Shown here: one piece after another, positions 56,878 through 64,000 of the stretch
Layout: every line of letters begins with the position of its first letter
How positions within the stretch are numbered: position 1 is the stretch's first letter
NCBI RefSeq assembly: GCF_003003125.1
Contig: NZ_PVTZ01000002.1
Span: forward strand, 1 to 64,000
Origin: Laceyella sediminis
GTDB lineage: Bacteria > Bacillota > Bacilli > Thermoactinomycetales > Thermoactinomycetaceae
Reading direction: 5' to 3'
Length of the DNA stretch: 64,000 nt
Program-made: the position numbers and the translations under genes
The notes under the pieces: generated by a model
Told to the model about the DNA's origin: nothing
Seen by the model: the letters and a program-made list of their open reading frames with translations, nothing else
Database searches by the model: none

Positions 56878-57498
56878 TCATTTTCCGTGCCGTTCACGCA
56901 ATTCCGCCAGAACATCGCCAAACGGCAAATCTTTTTCTCGCAACAAAACAAGCAAATGATACAGCAAGTCGGCGGCTTCATATCGCAACTCTGCCTGCCC
57001 TTCATTCTTGGCGGCAATGATCACCTCCGCCGCCTCCTCACCCACTTTTTTCAGAATTTTATCGATCCCTTTATCAAACAAATAAGTCGTATAAGAGCCT
57101 TCCGGACGTTCCAGCTGGCGCTCGGCGATCACTGTTTCCAACTGGGTGAGAATCGATTCGGGCTCCGGCTTGTCCGCTTCTCCTCCGAAACAACTGGCGC
57201 TTCCCGTGTGGCAGGCCGGTCCATGCGGTTCAACTTGAACCAACAGCGCATCCTGATCGCAATCGCTACTTACCGCGATCACTTTTTGCGTATGTCCGGA
57301 TGTGGCGCCTTTATGCCATAGCGCTTGCCGCGATCGGCTGAAGAACCATGTTTCCCCGGTCTCAAGCGTCTTGTCTAACGATTCCCTGTTCATATAAGCC
57401 AAGGTGAGCACCTGCTTGGTGCGCCCATCCTGCACGATCGCCGGAATTAATCCGTCCGTGCCAAATTTTAACTCGCTCGGATCCACATTGACTAACAC
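56878..57498 (-). CDS. hisI: bifunctional phosphoribosyl-AMP cyclohydrolase/phosphoribosyl-ATP pyrophosphatase
   Basis: A 206-residue HisI-HisE fusion. The HisI part has [23 protein letters not shown] and the zinc site SSDCDQD…HGPACHTG; the HisE part begins near residue 110 ([12 protein letters not shown]…[15 protein letters not shown]…[11 protein letters not shown]). Steps 2 and 3 of histidine synthesis. Start is GTG 57498, overlapping the end of hisF; GTG 57486 is an alternative. Confidence 0.93.
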   Translation of the reverse strand: MLVNVDPSELKFGTDGLIPAIVQDGRTKQVLTLAYMNRESLDKTLETGETWFFSRSRQALWHKGATSGHTQKVIAVSSDCDQDALLVQVEPHGPACHTGSASCFGGEADKPEPESILTQLETVIAERQLERPEGSYTTYLFDKGIDKILKKVGEEAAEVIIAAKNEGQAELRYEAADLLYHLLVLLREKDLPFGDVLAELRERHGK

Positions 57499-58253
57499 CG
57501 CACCTCCACCCCTTTCTCCACAAGCGCCTGTTTCACTTCGCAAATTGTAAGTTCCCGGAAGTGGAAGACGGAAGCAGCCAATGCCGCCGCTGCATCGGTT
57601 TTGACAAACACTTCCACGAAATGCGCGGTTTCCCCCGCTCCTCCGGATGCGATCACGGGAACGTTGACCGATTGGCAAATTTGATCCAACAGGGGCACGT
57701 CAAACCCGTTTTTATGCCCATCCCGATCCATGCTTGTAAGCAGGATTTCCCCTGCCCCGCGGGCAACCGCTTCTTGAGCCCAATCCACCGCGCGCATGTC
57801 GGTCTTCTGTCTCCCACCGTGGGTGTATACCACCCAATCCCGCCACTCGTCATCATATTTGGCGTCGATCGCCACGACGATGCACTGGTTTCCAAAGCGA
57901 GCTGCCCCTTCGGTAATCAAATCTGGGTTTAAGACAGCGGACGTATTGATGGACACCTTGTCCGCGCCGGCCCGCAACAGGGCCGTCATCTCTTCCACGC
58001 TACTGATCCCGCCCCCAACGGTGAACGGGATCGTCAATTCTGCCGCCGCCCGTTCAACCACATGGAGCATCGTCTTGCGTCCTTCAACGGTGGCAGAGAT
58101 ATCGAGAAACACCAATTCATCAGCCTGTTCCCGATCATACTGTGCCGCCAACGCTACCGGATCCCCCGCATCCCGCAGATGATTGAAGGAAACCCCTTTG
58201 ACCACACGGCCGTCTTTCACGTCCAAACATGGAATGATCCGTTTCGTCAGCAT
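57492..58253 (-). CDS. hisF: imidazole glycerol phosphate synthase cyclase subunit
   Basis: A 253-residue TIM barrel: [16 protein letters not shown], catalytic Asp11 in CLD and Asp in [13 protein letters not shown]. It partners HisH. Start ATG 58253 overlaps the hisA stop. Confidence 0.97.
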   Translation of the reverse strand: MLTKRIIPCLDVKDGRVVKGVSFNHLRDAGDPVALAAQYDREQADELVFLDISATVEGRKTMLHVVERAAAELTIPFTVGGGISSVEEMTALLRAGADKVSINTSAVLNPDLITEGAARFGNQCIVVAIDAKYDDEWRDWVVYTHGGRQKTDMRAVDWAQEAVARGAGEILLTSMDRDGHKNGFDVPLLDQICQSVNVPVIASGGAGETAHFVEVFVKTDAAAALAASVFHFRELTICEVKQALVEKGVEVRC

Positions 58254-58996
58254 CTTCGCCTTACCCCCCCTCGTGTCACGCGGAACGCCTCCGCCAATGG
58301 GATTGCCCCCGTATAAATCGCTTTGCCGACGATCGCTCCGGTAACCCCTTCCGCTTCGCACTCTCTCAATTCGTTCAGCTCCGCCAATGAGCGAACGCCA
58401 CCAGAAGCAATGACCGCTTTGCCTGTGGCCCGAGCCAATTCTCGCACCGCAGTGAGATTGGTGCCCGACAGCATGCCATCCCGTTCAATGTCTGTAAAGA
58501 TGAACGTCTCCGCTCCATGCTCTGCCATCTCTTGCGCCAATTCGGCCGCTGTCACCGTCTGGGTTCGCAGCCAACCATGGGTGGCGATCATGCCACCGCG
58601 TGCGTCCAACCCAACAGCAATTTTGGAACCCATGCGCCGCAGAGAGGCTTTGACAAACGCCGGTTGCTCGATCGCCGCCGATCCGATCACCACCCGGGCG
58701 ACCCCAGCTGCGAGCAAACGCTCCAGACTGGCTTCATCCCGAATGCCACCGCCCACTTGCACTGGGATGGGGGATTGCTTTACCAACTCGTGAATGAGCG
58801 GAAAGTTGACCAATTCTCCGGTTCTGGCCGCATCGAGATCAACCACGTGTACCCACGTTGCCCCCGCGTCGACAAAGCGCTTCAGCACATCCAGCGGATC
58901 ATGCCCATATACGGTTTCTTGCGCGTAATCCCCTTGAATCAGGCGGACGCATTTCCCGCCCCGAATGTCGATGGCTGGATAGATGGTAAAAGTCAT
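58247..58996 (-). CDS. hisA: phosphoribosyl isomerase HisA
   Basis: A 249-residue barrel: [46 protein letters not shown]. It isomerises ProFAR. ATG immediately follows the hisH stop. Confidence 0.97.
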   Translation of the reverse strand: MTFTIYPAIDIRGGKCVRLIQGDYAQETVYGHDPLDVLKRFVDAGATWVHVVDLDAARTGELVNFPLIHELVKQSPIPVQVGGGIRDEASLERLLAAGVARVVIGSAAIEQPAFVKASLRRMGSKIAVGLDARGGMIATHGWLRTQTVTAAELAQEMAEHGAETFIFTDIERDGMLSGTNLTAVRELARATGKAVIASGGVRSLAELNELRECEAEGVTGAIVGKAIYTGAIPLAEAFRVTRGGVRRRC

Positions 58997-59617
58997 TTAC
59001 ACATGCACCCCCTGATTGGCGATCCGGGCGAACCGATCCAACAGCCCCAACCCAAGCTTGCCGCTTTTCTCCGGATGAAACTGCATACCGTAAATCTGGT
59101 TGCGGTTAATGATCGCCGTGACGGGTTGGTGATAATCGGTAGTGGCGATCACATCCTCCGGGTTGGCCGCCTTGACGTGGAAGGAGTGGACAAAATACAC
59201 ATGCCCTTCTTCCAATCCGCGGAACAGGGGATGGGGAAACTTAAACGACAGCCAGTTCCAGCCCATGTGAGGAATCCGATAATCACCGGTGAACTTAACC
59301 ACATGACCCGGCAACAAATTTAACCCTTGATGCAAGCCATGCTCATCACTGCTTGTGAACAACAGTTGCATGCCGAGGCAAATCCCCAGCAATGGCTTGC
59401 CCCCCAACGCCGCTTTTTTTATGGCGGCAACTAAGCCGCGCGCCTCCAATTCGCGCATCGCATCACCAAACGCGCCCACTCCGGGCAAAATGACGCCGGA
59501 TGCGCATTCGATTTCATCTGGATCGGAGGTGATGATGCAGGTATGCCCCAGCCGCTCCAATGCCTTGGACACACTATGCAAATTTCCCATCCCGTAATCA
59601 ATGATGGCAATCATCAT
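58997..59617 (-). CDS. hisH: imidazole glycerol phosphate synthase glutaminase subunit
   Basis: A 206-residue class I amidotransferase: [10 protein letters not shown], nucleophile Cys in [12 protein letters not shown], and His/Glu in [10 protein letters not shown]. It feeds ammonia to HisF. Start ATG 59617 overlaps the hisB stop; ATG 59614 is also possible. Confidence 0.97.
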   Translation of the reverse strand: MMIAIIDYGMGNLHSVSKALERLGHTCIITSDPDEIECASGVILPGVGAFGDAMRELEARGLVAAIKKAALGGKPLLGICLGMQLLFTSSDEHGLHQGLNLLPGHVVKFTGDYRIPHMGWNWLSFKFPHPLFRGLEEGHVYFVHSFHVKAANPEDVIATTDYHQPVTAIINRNQIYGMQFHPEKSGKLGLGLLDRFARIANQGVHV

Positions 59618-60213
59618 AAAACCCCTTTCGTCGATGGCACCCCCTGGACGCGCGGATCGTAGCTGGACGCTTCATCCAAGGCCCGGCCAAACGCCTTGAA
59701 GCACGCTTCGATCATATGGTGCGTGTTCCGGCCGTAGTGAACGATCACATGCAGCGTCATCCGCGCTTCCAGTGCCAACTTCCAAAAAAACTCATGCACC
59801 AATTCGGTGTCAAACTCCCCTACGCGCGGTTGTGGGAATTCCCCACGAAAAACGAAGTGCGGGCGGTCGGACAAATCAAGCACCACTTGCGCCAAGGCTT
59901 CGTCCATTGGCACATACGCCGCACCGTAGCGCTTGATTCCACGCTTATCAGCGAGCGCTTCCCTGATTGCCCGCCCTAAGCAAATGCCGATGTCTTCGAC
60001 CGTGTGATGGGCGTCGATTTCCAAATCACCGCGCGCTTTCACTTCCAAGTCCATTTGCCCATGTTTGGCGAGCAACGTCAACATGTGTTCTAAAAATGGA
60101 ACTCCTGTATCCAGTTTGACATGTCCCTGACCGTCTAGGTTGCATGTCAGGGCAATGTCCGTCTCAGCCGTTGTCCGGGTGACCGTTGCCGCCCGCGCTT
60201 GCCGTTCACTCAT
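59614..60213 (-). CDS. hisB: imidazoleglycerol-phosphate dehydratase
   Basis: A 199-residue Mn-dependent dehydratase with [25 protein letters not shown] and the second HH motif [21 protein letters not shown] overlap with hisD. Confidence 0.97.
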   Translation of the reverse strand: MSERQARAATVTRTTAETDIALTCNLDGQGHVKLDTGVPFLEHMLTLLAKHGQMDLEVKARGDLEIDAHHTVEDIGICLGRAIREALADKRGIKRYGAAYVPMDEALAQVVLDLSDRPHFVFRGEFPQPRVGEFDTELVHEFFWKLALEARMTLHVIVHYGRNTHHMIEACFKAFGRALDEASSYDPRVQGVPSTKGVL

Positions 60214-61496
60214 CTGCCTTTCGCCCCTTCCCGTTCCAACCTCACTCGGATCGCCGCGGCATGGGCTCCCAACCCTTCCGCTTCAGCCAATGCCATTGCC
60301 TGCGGGCCGTCCCGCAGAAGCGCCTCTTTGCCATAACAGAGCAAACTGGATTTCTTGAGGAAGTGATCCACGCCCAGCGGGGAGAAGAAACGAGCCGTAC
60401 CCGCCGTCGGTAACACATGATTGGGCCCAGCCACATAATCCCCGAGCGGTTCAGTGCTGTAAGGGCCGAGGAAAACCGCTCCGGCATGCCGAATCCGCCC
60501 CAATAGACCCCATGGGTCAGCGACCATCAACTCCAGATGCTCTGGAGCCAGCTGGTTGCTTAGTTCGGTCGCTTCCTGCAAGTCGCCGACAACAGTGATC
60601 GCCCCATACTTCTCCAGTGCCGTTTGCGCAATCCGGCCCCGTTCCAACCGCTTGCATTGACGCGCCACCTCGGTTTGCACGTTGGTAGCCAAATCAGCAG
60701 AAGTGGTTATCAAAATAGCGGAGGAATCCTCCCCATGCTCCGCTTGCGACAGCAGATCGGCCGCTACAAACACAGGGTCTGCCGTCTCATCGGTAATCAC
60801 CACGATCTCACTTGGCCCGGCGACGCTGTCGATGTCCACTTCCCCAAAGACCAGTTGCTTAGCCAGTGCGACAAAGCGGTTGCCCGGCCCCACGATCTTA
60901 TCCACTTTTGGTACCGATGCCGTTCCGTAGGCCAAAGCGGCCACGGCTTGAGCCCCACCCACTTTCACAACCTGGTTCACACCGGCAACCGTGGCTGCGG
61001 CCAATGTGGCTGCTGGTATCGAGCCATCCGGTTGCGGCGGAGTCACCATAACTACTTCCTTCACTCCCGCAACCACGGCCGGAATCACATTCATCAGCAC
61101 CGTGGAGGGGTAAACCGCCCGGCCGCCTGGCACATAGACACCCACGCGTTCTAGTGGGTGAACCCGTTGCCCCAATATCGTGCCATCTGCTTCTTCCATG
61201 ATCCACGAGGCAGTCAGCTGTTTCTCATGAAAACGGCGAATCCGCTCTGCGGCGTGGCGAAGCGCGGTCATCAGCTTCGGCTCCACCGCCTGTACAGCCT
61301 CGGCAAGCTCTGCTTCTTCTACATGAAGCGAATCCAACTCCACCCCGTCAAATTGTTTGGTGAACGCCACCAGTGCCTGATCCCCTTCTTCCTTGACGCT
61401 GGTGATGATCTTCCGCACCGTTGCAACCTCTTCATCGCTAAATTCCGCCCGCTTCCGCTTTCTTAAAAGCGCCTCGCGCCCCACTATTTCTATCAT
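60210..61496 (-). CDS. hisD: histidinol dehydrogenase
   Basis: A 428-residue zinc enzyme: [46 protein letters not shown], and [20 protein letters not shown]. The last steps to histidine. ATGA overlap with hisG. Confidence 0.97.
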   Translation of the reverse strand: MIEIVGREALLRKRKRAEFSDEEVATVRKIITSVKEEGDQALVAFTKQFDGVELDSLHVEEAELAEAVQAVEPKLMTALRHAAERIRRFHEKQLTASWIMEEADGTILGQRVHPLERVGVYVPGGRAVYPSTVLMNVIPAVVAGVKEVVMVTPPQPDGSIPAATLAAATVAGVNQVVKVGGAQAVAALAYGTASVPKVDKIVGPGNRFVALAKQLVFGEVDIDSVAGPSEIVVITDETADPVFVAADLLSQAEHGEDSSAILITTSADLATNVQTEVARQCKRLERGRIAQTALEKYGAITVVGDLQEATELSNQLAPEHLELMVADPWGLLGRIRHAGAVFLGPYSTEPLGDYVAGPNHVLPTAGTARFFSPLGVDHFLKKSSLLCYGKEALLRDGPQAMALAEAEGLGAHAAAIRVRLEREGAKGR

Positions 61497-62125
61497 GCAG
61501 ACACCTCCCCTTCCACAGCTTTGCCCAACCGCTCAGCCAACGTCTGAATAGCTTCCCGCTTCAAACGGTAGCTCACTTGATTGGCGATTAGCCGCGCCGT
61601 AACCTCCGTAATTCGCTCCAGCTCAACCAAGCCATTCTCCCTCAAGGTTTTGCCCGTCGACACGATATCGACGATCCGCTCTGCCAACCCCGTCAGCGGC
61701 GCTAATTCGACCGAACCATTGAGGAAGATCACCTCTACCTGTTGCCCCCGCTCTTTGAAATAACGTTCGGCAATGCGGGGGTATTTCGTCGCCACCCGTG
61801 GGTAAAGCGCCGGTTCGGCACCTGGTTTGCCCGCAACCGCCAATCGGCAGGGGCTGATGCGCAAATCGAGGAGTTCATACACTTCCCGGGCAGCTTCGAG
61901 CAAAACATCCTTTCCCACGATCCCCAAGTCGGCCACACCGTATTCCACATAAGTCGGCACATCCATCGGTTTGGCTAAGAAAAGGGTGAACCCCTGTTCA
62001 GGCAAGGCAAATACCAACTTGCGTGAAGATGTGAACCATTCGCTTGGAAACACATAGCCCCCTCTCGCAAACAGCGGAATCAATTCTTCTAACACCCGCC
62101 CTTTAGGCAGAGCAATCGTCAACAC
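61493..62125 (-). CDS. hisG: ATP phosphoribosyltransferase, short form
   Basis: A 210-residue short HisG ([13 protein letters not shown]…, [29 protein letters not shown]), lacking the regulatory domain; it therefore needs HisZ. Start GTG 62125 has AAGGGGGG 8 nt upstream, inside hisZ. Confidence 0.95.
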   Translation of the reverse strand: MLTIALPKGRVLEELIPLFARGGYVFPSEWFTSSRKLVFALPEQGFTLFLAKPMDVPTYVEYGVADLGIVGKDVLLEAAREVYELLDLRISPCRLAVAGKPGAEPALYPRVATKYPRIAERYFKERGQQVEVIFLNGSVELAPLTGLAERIVDIVSTGKTLRENGLVELERITEVTARLIANQVSYRLKREAIQTLAERLGKAVEGEVSA

Positions 62126-63299
62126 GTCGCACGCCCCCCTTCTCATCCAATAGCAGGACTTGCTTCGCTTTCCGCCGCATCCGTGCCTCGTCCCGCTCGC
62201 TTCGCCACACCTCGGCGATCACCCGGTTTCCTTCGTTGCGCAATTTTTCCGCAAGGGCCATAGCCGGGCGCATCGCGGCGGGAGGATACAAAACGCCCAC
62301 GCACCTCGTTTCAGGAACTTCCAACTTGCCGCTGGCCATCAATCGGTCCAACGTGATGGCGAATCCCGTCGCGGGCATCGGCTTGGAAAAACGCTCATAC
62401 AATCTGTCATACCGACCGCCGCTAAACAACGGAAACGCCTGTCCGCTCCCCATGCCCTCAAAATAAACGCCGGAATAATACCCCAAGTTCCCAACCAAGC
62501 AAGGGTCAAACACCAAATACTCGCCAAACCCGTAGGCTTCCAGACATGCGCGGCACGCTTCCAGGTAAGCGACTGCTTGCAAAACTGTTTCGCTTCGGGT
62601 TCGTTTCGCCAGTTCCTTCATCCCCTCGGAACCTTTATCCACATGCAGAAGAAAAAGGACTTCCTGCTTAGCCTGTTGCGGAAGTGGACTGTTGTTCACA
62701 ATTTCCTGAAACCCGACTAAGTCCCGCTCCCCCAACTTTTCTTTCAATTGTTCCAATACCGACTCGTCAGATATCCGCTCCCGCAAGAAACCGTCCAGCA
62801 GGGCAGTGTGACCGAACGCCAATTGGAAATCTTCCACTTCGCATGCCCGCATACAATCGAGGGCCAGCGCCATCACCTCGGCATCGGCTGCCGGCCCTTC
62901 CAAACCTACCAACTCCACGCCCGATTGAAACCACTCCGCTTGCCGTCCGGCTTCCACTTCTTGGGCTCGGAACACGCGGGCATGGTAACACAAGCGCAGG
63001 GGCAATGGCTCATCTTTAAGCAAGCTGGCCGCCATCCGAGCGATGGGAGCAGTCTGGTCAGGACACAGCACCAATGCATGGCCTTCCCGATCCAAACATT
63101 TGAACATGCGCGATTCCGAAATCGCACTCGCGCGGCCGACCGTCTCAAAAAACTCCAGTGTCGGGGTGCATACTTCCTCATAACCCCATGCGGAAAACCG
63201 GGCGTGCACTCGTTCTTCAAACCGCCGCTTCCGCGCTGCCAGCTTCGGCGGCAAGTCCCGGAATCCCATGGGCTTTTCAAACTCTCGCGGTTTTTCCAT
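62103..63299 (-). CDS. hisZ: ATP phosphoribosyltransferase regulatory subunit
   Basis: A 398-residue HisRS-like paralogue ([14 protein letters not shown], class II motif 2 [32 protein letters not shown]) without an anticodon-binding domain; the octameric HisZ-HisG complex starts histidine synthesis. First gene of the his operon. Confidence 0.95.
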   Translation of the reverse strand: MEKPREFEKPMGFRDLPPKLAARKRRFEERVHARFSAWGYEEVCTPTLEFFETVGRASAISESRMFKCLDREGHALVLCPDQTAPIARMAASLLKDEPLPLRLCYHARVFRAQEVEAGRQAEWFQSGVELVGLEGPAADAEVMALALDCMRACEVEDFQLAFGHTALLDGFLRERISDESVLEQLKEKLGERDLVGFQEIVNNSPLPQQAKQEVLFLLHVDKGSEGMKELAKRTRSETVLQAVAYLEACRACLEAYGFGEYLVFDPCLVGNLGYYSGVYFEGMGSGQAFPLFSGGRYDRLYERFSKPMPATGFAITLDRLMASGKLEVPETRCVGVLYPPAAMRPAMALAEKLRNEGNRVIAEVWRSERDEARMRRKAKQVLLLDEKGGVRRVDDCSA

Positions 63300-63393
63300 C
63301 GGTCTCTCCTTCGCGCTTCATCTTATTATCACGTTACCAAACTAAAGTGTTTTCGTTATTATAACATGAAGGTGAATGTCTGACCACTGTTAT

Positions 63394-63957
63394 TTACGGT
63401 AATTTTTTCAACCACTCCGCCATCTTTTCCATCGCCTTGCGCCGATAAGAATAGCGGAGCCGCTCTTCCAATGGCACGTCATGTAACACTCGCGTATCCC
63501 CGTCAGGGATGAAGATGCGGTCAAACGGAATGGCCCGGTTGGGTATCATCTCATCATCAATCTGATCACAGATCCGCCCGTGCGTCTTGGCCGTGAATAT
63601 GGCCGTCTGCCCCTTGCAAGCGACGGCGACCGCCCCTTCAAACCAAGCATCCCGTACTTCCCCTTCCAAAAGCTTGCGGATTCCTTTATAACCGATGCGG
63701 TCAAACACGCGCTTGGTCAACACGCCTGGAAACGAATCGAACGCGGCGAAGAAGATGCCCGCATCATCTACCATCACCGTGTCATATCCCTGCTCCAACA
63801 CCTGCTTCAACTTGATTTCCGCCACCTCCGCCATCGACCCCACATCCGGTTCGTGCAGGACGATTGGCAGGCTTTCCACTTCGATCCCCATGGGCGCCAA
63901 AACATCCATCGCTTCTTTTAATTTGGCTTCGTTCTGTGTCGCGAATAAAATTTTCAA
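63394..63957 (-). CDS. RdgB/HAM1-like non-canonical purine NTP pyrophosphatase
   Basis: A 187-residue protein: LFATQNEAKLKEA at the start, VDDAGIFFAAFDSFPGVLTK in the middle, and a C-terminal PFDRIFIPDGD. It removes ITP/XTP from nucleotide pools. TTG start 63957 with AGGGGGAA 8 nt upstream. Confidence 0.85.
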   Translation of the reverse strand: MKILFATQNEAKLKEAMDVLAPMGIEVESLPIVLHEPDVGSMAEVAEIKLKQVLEQGYDTVMVDDAGIFFAAFDSFPGVLTKRVFDRIGYKGIRKLLEGEVRDAWFEGAVAVACKGQTAIFTAKTHGRICDQIDDEMIPNRAIPFDRIFIPDGDTRVLHDVPLEERLRYSYRRKAMEKMAEWLKKLP

Positions 63958-64000
63958 GGTCGTTCCCCCTAGCTGCTATCTCTTGAAGAGTCCTTGTTGA

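Overview
The window is chromosomal DNA from a low-to-mid GC Gram-positive spore-former-like Bacillota. The core gene order (rapZ-yvcK-whiA-HPr, cggR-gap-pgk-tpiA-gpmI-eno, smpB-ssrA, hisZGDBHAFI), a CggR operator, a CtsR operator before clpP and a close thermitase homologue point to the Thermoactinomycetaceae. That family placement is inference from gene content, not a database match.

Layout. 1-6344: AT-rich accessory DNA with a regulated radical-SAM/CYTH operon, an HTH-TPR regulator, and a decayed amidase and integrase. 6345-10100: a 3.7 kb accessory segment bounded by an 81-bp duplication of the 3' end of tRNA-Thr; it carries a prepilin-headed AHH nuclease toxin with an Imm11-like immunity gene and an Abi-type protein. 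10052-24168: core DNA (tRNA-Thr, tmRNA, smpB, rnr, esterase, 5S rRNA, secG, glycolytic operon with cggR, rpoN, tRNA-Arg). 24169-38767: a 14.6 kb integrative element in tRNA-Arg with a tyrosine integrase and replication-like genes. 38768-42800: remains of a second, similar element (integrase pseudogene) plus a BglII/BstYI-like restriction-modification system. 42911-64000: core DNA (thermitase-like protease, amino-acid ABC importer, clpP, HPr/whiA/yvcK/rapZ/glucokinase, thioredoxin, TPR protein, his operon, RdgB-like pyrophosphatase).

The most interesting part is a 6.7 kb cassette inside the tRNA-Arg element, flanked by near-perfect 196-bp direct repeats (29038-29233 and 35757-35952). It holds an HTH-TPR (RRNPP-like) regulator with a tiny overlapping ORF, two small unknown proteins, a SAM methyltransferase, a SPASM-type radical SAM enzyme under a 10-bp inverted-repeat operator, a 43-residue Cys-rich peptide with a lasso-like leader and an apparent ATA start, a PqqD-like recognition protein, and two translationally coupled TlyA-type rRNA 2'-O-methyltransferases. 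I read this as a regulated peptide natural-product (RiPP) system whose ribosomal methyltransferases could give self-protection. The left island repeats part of the design (HTH-TPR regulator, the same small-protein family, radical SAM enzyme), so this looks like a recurring module.
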